Shown here: piece by piece, positions 32,419 to 41,633 of the stretch
Numbering within the stretch: position 1 is the first letter of the stretch
Layout of the letters: each line of letters begins with the position of its first letter
Origin: a virus
IMG/VR virus record: IMGVR_UViG_3300025087_000001
Coordinates: 91,482 to 155,481 of that record
Strand: one strand, 5' to 3'
DNA: 64,000 bases
Made by a program: the position numbers and the translations under genes
The notes under the pieces: generated by a model
What the model was told of the DNA's origin: nothing
Database searches by the model: none
The model's input: only the letters and a program-made list of their open reading frames with translations

Positions 32419-32805
32419 ATGAAAAGTACCGCTAAAGCTTATGCTTGGGCAAGAGATCTTAAAGACAAGTTGGTAATTCGAGGCATGACAATCGTTGAAT
32501 CAAAAGATGCTAATGCATGGCCAGAATTAACAATTAACACAGATCAAGCCTACATTCAAATCGAAGCTGTCAATAATGTGAGCAAAGATATCTTCGGCCA
32601 AGACCTCATTGCTTTCGCACCCCATAAGTTAGTTCTTGCTTATGATAATGGAATTGATGCTGGTGTTTTGGCAAAAATTTATGCCGAAGTCGTAAAACTT
32701 GGTATTAAAATGTATGTTTCTACAGATGCTACATTAGCAGATGCCAAAGTTGCCGCCGCTACTGAAGTTGAAGCCGATATTCAGTGGCCAACTAAAGGAA
32801 TGTAA
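32419..32805 (+). CDS. Putative capsid decoration or accessory protein
   Basis: A 128-aa protein encoded directly before the scaffold and capsid genes. It has mixed alpha/beta character: AYAWARDLKDKLVIRGMTIV, then DQAYIQIEAVNNV, and a VLAKIYAEVVKLGIKMYV helix-strand pair. I start it at the ATG at 32419 after AAAGGAG. The first position in a decoration-scaffold-capsid order suggests a decoration or vertex protein. No family was recognised, so the role is inferred. Confidence 0.5.
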   Translation: MKSTAKAYAWARDLKDKLVIRGMTIVESKDANAWPELTINTDQAYIQIEAVNNVSKDIFGQDLIAFAPHKLVLAYDNGIDAGVLAKIYAEVVKLGIKMYVSTDATLADAKVAAATEVEADIQWPTKGM

Positions 32806-32838
32806 TCTACCCATTAACTTTTAACAAAGGAGTCGCCC

Positions 32839-33501
32839 GTGAAATATTCAGAACAAGAAATGGCAGCTCTCATTAGTGAGGTAGAAACTCAATTTGCTGA
32901 ATCTTTAGCTAAAGCCGAACAAGAGGCTAAAATAGAAGAACCTAAAACTGAAGAAGTTAAAGTTCAAAAAACAGAAGAAGTAGCTAAACAAGAAAGTGAA
33001 TTTGATTATGACGAAGAGGATTTTGCCGAAATGGACAAACTCTACCAATCAATGAGCAAAGCTGAGCAAGACGCACACTATCAAGCTATTAAAAAGACTA
33101 TATTTGGATCTGACACTATCAATAAAACTGAAGAAGTAAAGGAAGTTAAAATTGAAAAGAAAGAAGACAAATTAGCCAAAGCTGAGATAGAGTCTCTTAA
33201 AGAAGAAAACACTGAGCTTAAGAAAAATTTGGAAAAACTGACCGAAGCTTTTACAAAATTTATTAAGAAAGAAGCTCCACAAAGAAAAGCAATTACTAAA
33301 ATTGAATACATCAAAAAGACCGAAGCTGAAGCTACCGTAGCTCCTACTAAAAAAGATGCAAGTCAATTAAGTCAGAAAGAAATTTCAAACATTCTTTGTG
33401 AAAAAATCAGATCTGAAAAGTTAGAGAAGAAAGACAGAGAAGCTATTGATACTTATTATAATAACACTCAATCAATTGAATTAATAAAACATCTTTTATA
33501 G
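32839..33501 (+). CDS. Capsid scaffold protein
   Basis: A 220-aa, highly charged and helical protein with Lys/Glu/Ala repeats and a coiled coil around residues 110-155 (KAEIESLKEENTELKKNLEK). Its size, composition and position immediately upstream of the major capsid protein fit an internal scaffold, which directs capsid assembly and is removed by the prohead protease. It starts at a GTG after AAAGGAG. The C-terminal ~35 residues form a separate helical end that may bind the capsid protein. Confidence 0.75.
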   Translation: MKYSEQEMAALISEVETQFAESLAKAEQEAKIEEPKTEEVKVQKTEEVAKQESEFDYDEEDFAEMDKLYQSMSKAEQDAHYQAIKKTIFGSDTINKTEEVKEVKIEKKEDKLAKAEIESLKEENTELKKNLEKLTEAFTKFIKKEAPQRKAITKIEYIKKTEAEATVAPTKKDASQLSQKEISNILCEKIRSEKLEKKDREAIDTYYNNTQSIELIKHLL

Positions 33502-33510
33502 GAGGATTAC

Positions 33511-34899
33511 ATGGTAAACCAATTGAATGACCTTATGAAAGCCTTGGAAGCTGGTAGTTACAACGCAGCACCAAGTTCTTTACAACAAGGATCGGCTCTT
33601 CAGATTGAAGATCTATCCCCAGTTATGGAAAATGTTTGTTTTGACGACAAACAAATTAAATTGCAAAAAATGTTCTCAGTTAAAGACGCAAAAGGTACTT
33701 TGGTACAATTTAACCGTCAATTAGATTACGGAATTTTCGGCGGATCTGCTCAGTATGAGGGTGGAATTGGCGAAGAGGATACTTCTAATTATTCAAGAAT
33801 CACCATACCTATGGCTTATTATTCTACAGTTCGTAGAGTAAGTGTTGCTGCTAATTTAGTTGCCGCATTTGATGGCCAAAAAGCTGAAACCAGAGCCGGA
33901 AACGACGCTGCTATAAAACTATCTGCTGATATCGAATTTGACGGTTTTAGAGGACAAGCTGATTTTTCTAACTCAGGTGTTTTCGATGGAAACCCTGCTG
34001 TAATCGCTGACGTACCTGGAATGCAAGGCGTCGATATGCAAGTTAGACTTTCAGATTCTCTTTCTAACACTCAAGACCTTATGTTTGCAGAATACGGATC
34101 AAACCAAACAGTAGTTATCGCAGTTAACGGTACTTTGACCGAATCGTTTATCGAGGACGGAGCTGTTAAAAGTGCTATGAATCATGGTTCTGCTGATAAA
34201 TTGATGCTAGACCCGATTTCTCTTTCTGCTTATAATAAAATTGCTCACGCAAAAGAAAGAATCATGCTTGCTGGTTCTGCTCAGGAAGCTATGGGCGCTA
34301 ACCTAAGAACCCAATGGACATCCAACGGTACAATTAGTTTAGAACCTTCAAGATTTCTTTCTGGTAAAACCGCTCCTGCTAGAAGTAGAGCCGGCTCACC
34401 TGCTGCCCCTGCTACAGTAACTCCTACCGCAGCTAACGATGCAGCTTCTATTTTGGCTGCTGGAGATTATTACTATAAAGCTACCGCTTGTAACGAAAGA
34501 GGCGAGAGTGTTTCTACATCTTCTGCTCAAGTATCTCCTACTGCTGGCCAAAAAGTTACTTTAGCTATCGCTGCCGTAACCGGTTGTAAATATTTTAACG
34601 TATACCGATCTGCTGATGGTGGAACTGCCGCTGCTGCTAAATTTATCGGTAGAGTAAAAGCTAGTGGATCAGGCGCAACTAGTTTCGTAGATTTGGGCTT
34701 TAAAGAGCCAGGTTCTGTAACTGGTTTCTTGCTCCAAACCAATACTTTTGGTTTTCACCAATTAGCTCCATATTCACGATTAAAACTTGCTCTCCACGAT
34801 TTAAGCTTGCCCGAGGCGCACTTTTCTTTCAAATGCCTCGCGGGCTATCAGCCAAGGAAAAACGTCCTTTTTGAAAACATTTCTGGTCAATTAAGTTAA
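33511..34899 (+). CDS. Major capsid protein with an inserted Ig/FN3-like domain
   Basis: A 462-aa capsid subunit. The N-terminal part (FNRQLDYGIFGGSAQYEGG, then SRITIPMAYYSTVRRVS) and the central regions fit an HK97-fold capsid protein of large myoviruses. Residues ~292-400 contain a Gly/Ala/Ser/Thr/Pro-rich Ig or fibronectin-III-like domain (YYYKATACNERGESVSTSS, then YFNVYRSADGG), placed just before the C-terminal capsid strand. Such domains are displayed on the capsid surface. The gene follows the scaffold by 9 nt and ends at a strong terminator, as expected for the most abundant virion protein. Confidence 0.88.
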   Translation: MVNQLNDLMKALEAGSYNAAPSSLQQGSALQIEDLSPVMENVCFDDKQIKLQKMFSVKDAKGTLVQFNRQLDYGIFGGSAQYEGGIGEEDTSNYSRITIPMAYYSTVRRVSVAANLVAAFDGQKAETRAGNDAAIKLSADIEFDGFRGQADFSNSGVFDGNPAVIADVPGMQGVDMQVRLSDSLSNTQDLMFAEYGSNQTVVIAVNGTLTESFIEDGAVKSAMNHGSADKLMLDPISLSAYNKIAHAKERIMLAGSAQEAMGANLRTQWTSNGTISLEPSRFLSGKTAPARSRAGSPAAPATVTPTAANDAASILAAGDYYYKATACNERGESVSTSSAQVSPTAGQKVTLAIAAVTGCKYFNVYRSADGGTAAAAKFIGRVKASGSGATSFVDLGFKEPGSVTGFLLQTNTFGFHQLAPYSRLKLALHDLSLPEAHFSFKCLAGYQPRKNVLFENISGQLS

Positions 34900-34925
34900 T
34901 AGATTCTATTAATTTCAAGTATTTA

Positions 34926-34948
34926 GGGGGGCTTAGCTCCCCTTTTTT
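34926..34948 (+). terminator. Rho-independent terminator after the major capsid gene
   Basis: GGGGGGC and GCTCCCC pair around a TTA loop (one G-T pair), followed by TTTTTT. It closes the capsid operon. Confidence 0.88.
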
Positions 34949-35054
34949 ATTTCTAACAATTAGCCAATTACGACCTTTAAATTAACAAATAGACGCGAAG
35001 GTTCGTTTTTATTTTAAATTATTTTTATAAAATATAGATCATTTTATATTAGTT

Positions 35055-35065
35055 TGTGGTATAAT
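35055..35065 (+). promoter_or_regulatory. Class 1 promoter for the second VSR-like endonuclease
   Basis: TGTGG then TATAAT (35060-35065), a perfect extended -10. The ATG at 35090 is 24 nt downstream with AGAGG in between, so this transcript has a short leader. Confidence 0.8.
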
Positions 35066-35089
35066 AGATTATATAACAAAAGAGGTTTT

Positions 35090-36673
35090 ATGTCTTATCA
35101 ATCACAACTAACACCAGAAATTTTAGAAAAAATTACACAAATGGCATCCGAGGGCTATAATCAAAATGAAATAGGGGCTGAGTTAAAAATTGACCGACAA
35201 AACATTAACTATTGGATAAAAAAATACAATATAAATATGGTCAGTAGGTTAGGCAAAAAGCATTACGACAAACAAAATAAATTTCTATTAGTGTTAGAAC
35301 AAGCCCTAAAAGATAATCAAAAAATAAAATTAAATCAAACCATTAGGCAATTAGAAATACACCCAGAAACCGCTAAAAAGATATTAAATCAACATCCACA
35401 ATATAGGGCGGTTATAAGAGGTAAGTTTGACGCCCACAAGGAAGATTGTTCCCTTCCTATAGATATATTACAACAAAGACTACCAGACCAATCTCATAAA
35501 ATAATAAGTTCCCAGAATACATTCGTCACAATATTGGCACCTGACGGATTTATTTACGAAAAAGCGTTTGCTAAAATATTCCAAGGAGATCCTAGAAACA
35601 AATGCGGAAAAACCCTAACTATCGATCAAGTTCGTGATCAGTTAAAAGCCCTAGGATATACGCTAATAGAAGAGTCTTATTCTATAAAAAGGTTTCCATT
35701 AAAAGCTATACATGATAAATGTGGTTTTATAAGAGAAAATAGATTAACTAATTTTTACTCACAAGATTGTGGTCATTGTTCTTGTAACGGAACCTCTAAA
35801 ACCGAAGGGATAGTCCACAATTGGATAACTTCATTTGGGTTCCATGCTGAAAAATTAAGATTTAAGGGGAAAACTAAAGGTAAAGAACTTGATATTTACA
35901 TCCCATCTTTAAATTTGGCCATTGAGTATAATGGATTACACTGGCATTCGGAACGAATACCCAAACATGCTGAAAACCACAACTATCACTACGACAAAAT
36001 GAAACAAGCTAACGAACAAGGAATTCGCCTTATAACTATATTTGAAGACGAGTGGTTAGATAGAAACTCCCAAGTTAAAAACTATCTCAAGTCTGTTTTA
36101 GGGATTTATGATAGAAAAATCTACGCTAGAAAATGCGAATTAAAAGAAGTTGAAAGATCAATTGCTGCTAAATTCCTAGACGACCATCATATACAAGGTA
36201 AAACCACTTTTAAAATTGCTTTTGGCCTTTATTTTGAAGACGAATTGTTAGGATTAGTTACTGGAAACATTCACCATAGACAGAAGGGTGAAGGAACTCC
36301 GTTTGTTTTAAATCGTTTAGTTTTTAAAGACGGCGTTCAAATATTAGGAGGGGCTTCTAGATTAGTTAAAAAACTAACGGAATATGCTAAAGATATGGGC
36401 TATAAAGAATTGATCTCCTGGTCAGATAATAGATACTCAGAAGGGACTGTTTATGAAAAATGCGGTTTTAAGCTTGTTGAACACTTGCTTCCAGATTACA
36501 GTTACGTCGCTCCAGATATGACTAGACAAAGCAAACAAAGCAATAAAAAAGATTTACTTTTAAAGAAAGGCGCTGTAGGAACTATGGCTAATACTGAAAA
36601 AGAATTAGCCATGTCCTTAGAATTATACAGAATTTGGGATTGTGGTAAAAAAAGATGGTCTATTTTATTGTAA
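35090..36673 (+). CDS. VSR-like homing endonuclease with HTH and GNAT-like domains
   Basis: A 527-aa free-standing endonuclease. An HTH near residues 10-45 (MASEGYNQNEIGAELKIDRQ) and a second HTH-like segment precede a cysteine cluster (HDKCGFIR, QDCGHCSCNG). The nuclease core has KELDIYIPSLNLAIEYNGLHW and RLITIFEDEW, the acidic and histidine motifs of the VSR-like/EDxHD homing family. The C-terminal ~190 residues carry a GNAT-like fold (ILGGASRLVKKLTEYAKDMG, VYEKCGF). I start it at the ATG at 35090, as in-frame codons upstream overlap the promoter. It shares its overall plan with the endonuclease at 22757. Confidence 0.85.
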   Translation: MSYQSQLTPEILEKITQMASEGYNQNEIGAELKIDRQNINYWIKKYNINMVSRLGKKHYDKQNKFLLVLEQALKDNQKIKLNQTIRQLEIHPETAKKILNQHPQYRAVIRGKFDAHKEDCSLPIDILQQRLPDQSHKIISSQNTFVTILAPDGFIYEKAFAKIFQGDPRNKCGKTLTIDQVRDQLKALGYTLIEESYSIKRFPLKAIHDKCGFIRENRLTNFYSQDCGHCSCNGTSKTEGIVHNWITSFGFHAEKLRFKGKTKGKELDIYIPSLNLAIEYNGLHWHSERIPKHAENHNYHYDKMKQANEQGIRLITIFEDEWLDRNSQVKNYLKSVLGIYDRKIYARKCELKEVERSIAAKFLDDHHIQGKTTFKIAFGLYFEDELLGLVTGNIHHRQKGEGTPFVLNRLVFKDGVQILGGASRLVKKLTEYAKDMGYKELISWSDNRYSEGTVYEKCGFKLVEHLLPDYSYVAPDMTRQSKQSNKKDLLLKKGAVGTMANTEKELAMSLELYRIWDCGKKRWSILL

Positions 36674-36932
36674 AATGTGGTAATATGCCAATCCACAACT
36701 GCCATATTATTTGGACTATTTGTAATATAGTTAGTATTGTTGGTAGCCAATTGTTTAAAGAAACTTTTTTCATTTTTTTTCATAATAATTCCTGTGTTTA
36801 CATGGCGAAATTACCATGCTATATCTTTCCTTATTAACCAAGCACAAATCATCTACACATAGATCCTTAGTAAAAGCCAAAGATCGCTATGTATCTATAA
36901 ATAGGGAAATCGTGGTTTTAGATCAAAAAAGT
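36674..36932. other. Intergenic region with a promoter-like site and no convincing gene
   Basis: This stretch contains TGTGGTAATAT at 36676-36686, which should start a plus-strand transcript near 36693. No well-supported open frame follows it before the next promoter. A minus-strand frame begins at 36783 with a reasonable AGGA, but most of it lies antisense to the endonuclease gene, so I do not call it. A short leader RNA or small RNA is possible. Confidence 0.4.
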
Positions 36933-36962
36933 TTGATAAATATTGTTATTTTGTGGTAATAT
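36933..36962 (+). promoter_or_regulatory. Extended -10 promoter giving a leaderless mRNA for the 142-aa gene
   Basis: TTGATA (36933-36938), 18-nt spacer ending TGTGG, TAATAT (36957-36962), then five bases and the ATG at 36968. Element spacing is identical to the promoters at 15435 and 25974. Confidence 0.8.
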
Positions 36963-36967
36963 AAGGT

Positions 36968-37396
36968 ATGGGCAAAAGAAATTGTATCTTTACCGGCGAA
37001 AATTCTCATTATAAGACCAAGGTTATTGGTCGGGATTATATTAGCGACCAAGACGAGCTTCATAATTGGACCAACGGAGTTCCTGTGAGCGAAGAGTACG
37101 AAAAATACAAAAGCGGATTTCCTACTGACCTAGAAATGGATGCTAGCGAATGTTTTCATATGCTAGAACTATCTAGGCTTAGAGTTAAGTATTATGAAAT
37201 TAAATTGAGAAAAATCCAACAAAAGCTTAAAATAGAGATGAAACATAAAAAAGCTATTATAGTTAAAAAATATACCGAAAAACACAAAATTGAGGATAAG
37301 CAGAAAAAAGTCGAACAAAATCCAGAGCAATATATAGAAGATGTATTAAGTGAATCCGATAAGTTAATAGATAGTATGTTGAAAGGAAAAGAATGA
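36968..37396 (+). CDS. Charged helical protein, first gene of a replication/assembly operon
   Basis: A 142-aa protein. A short N-terminal region (KRNCIFTGENSHYKTKVIGR) resembles a small DNA- or metal-binding start, followed from residue ~60 by long charged helices (KYYEIKLRKIQQKLKIEMKH). It heads the operon running to the AAA+ ATPase and phosphoesterase. Its mRNA should be leaderless. It overlaps the next gene by 4 nt. No recognised family. Confidence 0.6.
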   Translation: MGKRNCIFTGENSHYKTKVIGRDYISDQDELHNWTNGVPVSEEYEKYKSGFPTDLEMDASECFHMLELSRLRVKYYEIKLRKIQQKLKIEMKHKKAIIVKKYTEKHKIEDKQKKVEQNPEQYIEDVLSESDKLIDSMLKGKE

Positions 37397-37644
37397 TTAA
37401 AAACACCTGCTTTACTTGGAAAACCTCTGACATACACAATAAGCGTATTAAAAATAAGTGGTCATATGAAATAAATAGGAGAAGATATCGATTTGATAAT
37501 GATATCATTGGTGTGGAAATATATAATACTGACCGTGACGGACCACCAGATTGCTCCAACGAATTAACATTTGGAATTAATAAGGAAGTTGATAAAATAA
37601 ATTATTTTGAAGATTGTTATGATTTTTATATAAAGTGGTATTGA
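37393..37644 (+). CDS. Small protein of the AAA+ operon
   Basis: An 83-aa protein starting in an ATGA overlap with the upstream stop. It contains KWSYEINRRRYRFDNDIIGV and ends FEDCYDFYIKWY. Aromatic and charged, with no membrane segment. Function is unknown. Confidence 0.55.
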   Translation: MIKNTCFTWKTSDIHNKRIKNKWSYEINRRRYRFDNDIIGVEIYNTDRDGPPDCSNELTFGINKEVDKINYFEDCYDFYIKWY

Positions 37645-37662
37645 AATTATAAACAGGATTTT

Positions 37663-37878
37663 ATGAAATATTTCAAATACAAAGACGCTATTGATATGTA
37701 CGGTAAGAGCCGAAGGACTAATTTCAAAAAAACCGATCATTACACTTGTAGCGACTTTCACCCTATAGGAAAATTAGAAGTAAAATTAGGAACCCAAAAA
37801 GAATCCAGAAGAATTAATAGAGCGGAACTTGGTATTTTTGAATATCTTATAATTTTATTCCATAGGGGCGAGGCTTAA
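37663..37878 (+). CDS. Small basic protein of the AAA+ operon
   Basis: A 71-aa basic protein (MKYFKYKDAIDMYGKSRRTN) ending in a short hydrophobic helix (LGIFEYLIILFHRGE). A weak AGG lies before the ATG. It and the next gene both have a Ser/Arg-rich start and a middle built on a G-K/R-x-x-x-K/R-L pattern. Function is unknown. Confidence 0.5.
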   Translation: MKYFKYKDAIDMYGKSRRTNFKKTDHYTCSDFHPIGKLEVKLGTQKESRRINRAELGIFEYLIILFHRGEA

Positions 37879-37888
37879 GGAGATTTAA

Positions 37889-38113
37889 ATGTCAAAAGCA
37901 AAGGTTAAAGGATCGAACCATATATATGTAAGAAACGGTCGAATAATGAAACGCAATATGTCTATCAATAAATTTGAGTTTCGTTTTAGTTGGGAAGTAG
38001 GAAGATCCGAAAATAGTGTGAAGTTGGTTGGCACACATAAAAGATATCATAGATTGAGCCGGCCACATCAATACCTTTTTAATAGATATACTAGAAAAAA
38101 TGAGGCAAAATAG
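37889..38113 (+). CDS. Small basic protein of the AAA+ operon
   Basis: A 74-aa, strongly basic protein (NHIYVRNGRIMKRNMSINKF, later VGTHKRYHRLSRPHQYLF). AAGGAG precedes the ATG. The charge suggests nucleic acid binding, but no fold is recognisable. Confidence 0.5.
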   Translation: MSKAKVKGSNHIYVRNGRIMKRNMSINKFEFRFSWEVGRSENSVKLVGTHKRYHRLSRPHQYLFNRYTRKNEAK

Positions 38114-38122
38114 GAGATTTAA

Positions 38123-39115
38123 ATGTCAGAATTAAAAAACAGATTTGAAGTATTGCAAGTTACAAAACTGTCTGATTTAGGGAAAGGAACTAGTATCCCA
38201 GAATCAGACCTGACAATTCAAACAGGTGAGGAGATAATTCAATATAAATTTGTTGAAGAAGAAGAAAGGGTAGAAAATGTTGAAATTAAGCCTGGCTGTT
38301 TTTCATTTGAAAATACACAGTGTGGCTTAAAACTACAACCGTTTCAATTAAGAGACTATGATTTACTTAAATCAATAGACAATACGGCGATTATCTTAAA
38401 AGAAGCTAATACATTTTTCGATAGACTATATGTTTACGAACAACTTAATAGAGATAAGAAAAGAGCTGTCTTATTATGTTCCCAGCCAGGGTGTGGAAAA
38501 TCTGCTAGTTTAAATGAAGTTTGTAAGAAGTTTCTAATAGATCCAGGTACTTGTGTTGTTATTTGGGACACATCTTCGGTCAAGTCCCAGTCAGTTAGTT
38601 CGCTATTCCTAAGCCATGCCAAATTCTTACCTACCGTTACCAGATTGATTTTGGTTATCGAAGATATTGGCGGAGGCTCTACAGATGGCGATTATGGACC
38701 TCGAGGTGCTGAATCGGCATTGCTAAATTTATTAGATGGGGTTGGATCTCCATTTAAAGGAGTTCCGACATTTATTTTAGCTACTACTAATAATCCAGAA
38801 ACCTCAGTCGAAGCCTTAATAGACAGGCCCGGTCGTTTCGATAAGGTTATTGAACTAAAACACCCTAATACTAAAGAGTGTGAGGAATTGCTAGTATTTA
38901 TTCAAAAAATATCCGAAGCTACCGAGGAAGATAAGCAAAGTGCCAAATTAGCTGCTGAAAATCATTTTAGTATAGCTCATTTGCAGGAAGTCATTGTTCG
39001 ATCTAAATTAGACGATATCGGAATATTAGAATCTACTAATCAATTAGTTAAGCATAAAAAAAGATTCCAAAATGCTTTTAAAAAAGAAACTAAATCAATA
39101 GGATTTGGAAAATGA
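38123..39115 (+). CDS. AAA+ ATPase
   Basis: A 330-aa AAA+ ATPase. Walker A is SQPGCGKSAS (Lys126), Walker B is LILVIEDIGG (Glu180/Asp181), sensor 1 is ILATTNNPE (residues 218-226) and the arginine-finger region is RPGRFD (235-240). This is the classic layout of ring-forming remodelling ATPases (FtsH/proteasome/BCS1-like). The first ~85 residues form a separate domain. In phages such proteins remodel DNA or protein complexes. It overlaps the phosphoesterase gene by 4 nt, hinting at a shared task. Confidence 0.9.
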   Translation: MSELKNRFEVLQVTKLSDLGKGTSIPESDLTIQTGEEIIQYKFVEEEERVENVEIKPGCFSFENTQCGLKLQPFQLRDYDLLKSIDNTAIILKEANTFFDRLYVYEQLNRDKKRAVLLCSQPGCGKSASLNEVCKKFLIDPGTCVVIWDTSSVKSQSVSSLFLSHAKFLPTVTRLILVIEDIGGGSTDGDYGPRGAESALLNLLDGVGSPFKGVPTFILATTNNPETSVEALIDRPGRFDKVIELKHPNTKECEELLVFIQKISEATEEDKQSAKLAAENHFSIAHLQEVIVRSKLDDIGILESTNQLVKHKKRFQNAFKKETKSIGFGK

Positions 39116-39813
39116 AAATTGTAACTATTTCCGATACCCACAATAAACATAATTTAATAAAAGTACCAGATGGCGATATGATTTTATTTGCTGGCGACTG
39201 TTCCGGTAGAGGTACTTTTGAAGAAGTAGTGAAATTTACAGAGTGGTTTGGAAATTTACCCCATACCTATAAGATTTTTTGTGCTGGCAATCACGACTGG
39301 GGTTTCGAGAAATATCCCCAAAGTTTTGAAGATCTTTGTAAGAAAAACAATATAATTTATCTTAACAATACCTCAATTGTAATCGAAGGGATCAAAATAC
39401 ACGGATCGGCATCTACGCCAATTTTTTGTGATTGGGCTTTTAACAGAAGTAGAACAATAGAAGATGCGAATAAGGGTAGGGCCAAAGCATTGGGGCAAAC
39501 TTTTATTGGTGACGATTGGGATAAAATCCCCATAGATACGGATATTTTGATCACACACGGACCACCTTATGGAATCTTAGATGAAACAGTTAGAGGCGAT
39601 CTTTGTGGGTGCGAACTTCTGTTAGATACCGTTATGCGCAATAATATAAAAATGCATGTATTTGGTCATATTCATGAAGCTCGGGGAACTAAGTGGGAGG
39701 GGTTGTGTTTATTTGTTAACGCATCTGTATTAGACGAGTATTATAGTCCAAGAAAAGAAGGAGCCCTTGTTTTTGATTGGGAAAAGGTCTTAGATAAAAC
39801 ACATAAAGCTTAA
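39112..39813 (+). CDS. Calcineurin-like metallophosphoesterase
   Basis: A 233-aa enzyme with all metal-binding motifs of the family: SDTHNKH (Asp8, His10), FAGDCS, AGNHDWG, THGPP and FGHIHEARG. This fold hydrolyses phosphomono- or diesters. The overall length and THGPPYGILDE segment resemble small Ser/Thr-phosphatase-like or nucleotidase members, not the gp47 nuclease found elsewhere in this window. The substrate is not evident. It is translationally coupled to the AAA+ ATPase by an ATGA overlap. Confidence 0.9.
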   Translation: MKIVTISDTHNKHNLIKVPDGDMILFAGDCSGRGTFEEVVKFTEWFGNLPHTYKIFCAGNHDWGFEKYPQSFEDLCKKNNIIYLNNTSIVIEGIKIHGSASTPIFCDWAFNRSRTIEDANKGRAKALGQTFIGDDWDKIPIDTDILITHGPPYGILDETVRGDLCGCELLLDTVMRNNIKMHVFGHIHEARGTKWEGLCLFVNASVLDEYYSPRKEGALVFDWEKVLDKTHKA

Positions 39814-39828
39814 TATATTACAGTATTT

Positions 39829-39839
39829 TATGGTATATA
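39829..39839 (+). promoter_or_regulatory. Class 1 promoter for the chaperonin-terminase operon
   Basis: TATGG and TATATA (39834-39839). The leader is about 25 nt with AAGAGG before the ATG at 39870. No strong -35 is visible. Confidence 0.6.
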
Positions 39840-39869
39840 TTATTATAAGTATTAATAAGAGGTAAAATC

Positions 39870-41633
39870 ATGTCTGTAAGAAAAGTAAAAACCCCATCTA
39901 AAATGTTTACAAGTAATTCGGCGGATTTAAAAAAAATTATAATTTCTACTGTGGATGAAATAGATGATATTGTAGGAAAGTCCCTTGGGCCCGGTGGAAG
40001 GAATGTTATTATAGAGTCAGAACTACCTGAAATTCCTAACAAAAATACCAAAGACGGTGTTACTATTTTTAGATCTTTAGGCTATGAAAATGCCTATAAA
40101 CATTTAATAACCGAGCAAACTAGAGATGTGGCGGTTAGAACTGTATCGGAAGCGGGAGACGGAACGACAACCGCAACTATTATAGCCGCTGCCTTAATTA
40201 AGAACTTATTCAATTTCTGTGAAAATAATCGAAAATACAGTCCACAGAAAACCACCAGACTTATCCAAAAAATATTAAACGATAAGTTAATACCTCAAAT
40301 AAAAGCGGCTTCAATTGTAATTAATGATAAAAACAAATCTTTATTGAAAAAAGTAGCTACCATCTCAGCTAATGGTGATTCTGAAATGGCAGACGCCGTA
40401 ATTACAGCTTTCGATAGTGTAGGGTACGGAGCAAGCTCACACGTTACGATTCAAGAGTTATCTGGCCAAGGAGGTTATCAGGTTGAATTAATTGAGGGAT
40501 TTCCAATTTCAAAAGGATATGAGGAAAGTATTGGGAAGTTTCACGCCGCATTTATTAACGATCAAGCCCATCAAAAATGTACGATGGATAAGCCATTGTT
40601 TATTTTATTTGACGGTAAGATAAATGATATGGTGCAAATAATGGATATATTGCAAAGAATTGGCGAGGCCTATGTAAGTGGTAATTCCGATTTTAAAAAC
40701 GTAGTTATTATTGCACATAAATTTAGCGATCAGGTATTAACCCAATTAAGTTTTAACTTTCAAAATCCTAATTCAATCAACGTTGTTCCTTTAGCTACAC
40801 CAATAATGCCAATTATAAATTCAGAATTGGAATTTTTAAAGGATGTGTCGGCATTTACTGGCGCATCAATATTTGATATGTCTAATCCATTAACAGAAGC
40901 TAAAATAGAAGATTTTGGCAAAGATATGGAAAGAATTGAAATTTCTCGTTTTAGAACTACTATTGTTGGTGACCCAGACGCTCTTAATATTGAAAGCAGG
41001 GCTGGAGAACTCGAGGTCCAAAGAGAAACTTCCGAATCTAAACTCGAAAAATCAATTTTAGAAGAAAGACTGGGTAAATTAACCAATGGAATAGCTAAAC
41101 TAAAAATATTTGGCTCGTCTAATGGGGAGTTAAAAGAAAAAGCTGATAGAGCTGAAGATGCAGTTTGTGCCGTTAGAGCCGCAATTACAGACGGATGCGT
41201 ACCTGGCGGCTGTCGAGTTCTAATTAATTTAGCCATGTCCCTTAATGACGACAATGACTTAGTATCTCAACAAATAATCATTCCTTCTTTATTTGCACCG
41301 TTTTATAGACTTTTAGATAATGCAGGTTATACTTATGAGGAAATCCAAGAAATACTAACTAGGATGATAGAAGATCCTAATATTACTTATGATGTGGAAA
41401 ATGCTAAGTTTGGAGATGCTAAGAAAATGGGCGTTTTAGATGCTACTAGGGCCGTAGAACAGGCTTTAAAAAATGCGGTAAGTATCTCTATGGTTATGGG
41501 AACATTGGGCGGTATAGTGGCTTACCCAAGAGATGCTAGTTTAGAAAGAAGCCATGCTATTGACGAAATGGAACATAAAAGAATAATAGATAATCCAGAA
41601 TCACAAGTAAACGAAGCTAATTTGAGGCCATAA
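39870..41633 (+). CDS. groEL: GroEL-like chaperonin
   Basis: A 587-aa chaperonin 60 homologue that would form a ring to fold phage proteins. GDGTTTATI (Asp97) matches the ATP-binding GDGTTTAT loop, SLGPGGRNVIIES matches the N-terminal TLGPKGRNV motif, and RAEDAVCAVRAAITDGCVPGG keeps the ATP-hydrolysis aspartate (EDA). It lacks the Gly-Gly-Met tail of bacterial GroEL and ends NEANLRP. It is slightly longer than E. coli GroEL (548 aa). No GroES-like gene was recognised in this window, although a 73-aa gene follows with a TAATG overlap. Confidence 0.92.
   Translation: MSVRKVKTPSKMFTSNSADLKKIIISTVDEIDDIVGKSLGPGGRNVIIESELPEIPNKNTKDGVTIFRSLGYENAYKHLITEQTRDVAVRTVSEAGDGTTTATIIAAALIKNLFNFCENNRKYSPQKTTRLIQKILNDKLIPQIKAASIVINDKNKSLLKKVATISANGDSEMADAVITAFDSVGYGASSHVTIQELSGQGGYQVELIEGFPISKGYEESIGKFHAAFINDQAHQKCTMDKPLFILFDGKINDMVQIMDILQRIGEAYVSGNSDFKNVVIIAHKFSDQVLTQLSFNFQNPNSINVVPLATPIMPIINSELEFLKDVSAFTGASIFDMSNPLTEAKIEDFGKDMERIEISRFRTTIVGDPDALNIESRAGELEVQRETSESKLEKSILEERLGKLTNGIAKLKIFGSSNGELKEKADRAEDAVCAVRAAITDGCVPGGCRVLINLAMSLNDDNDLVSQQIIIPSLFAPFYRLLDNAGYTYEEIQEILTRMIEDPNITYDVENAKFGDAKKMGVLDATRAVEQALKNAVSISMVMGTLGGIVAYPRDASLERSHAIDEMEHKRIIDNPESQVNEANLRP

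Noticed and set aside
36502-36783. A 93-codon minus-strand frame with an AGGA before its ATG
   Set aside because: Sixty percent of it is antisense to the well-supported endonuclease gene, and its second half has the composition of antisense translation. No promoter element fits.
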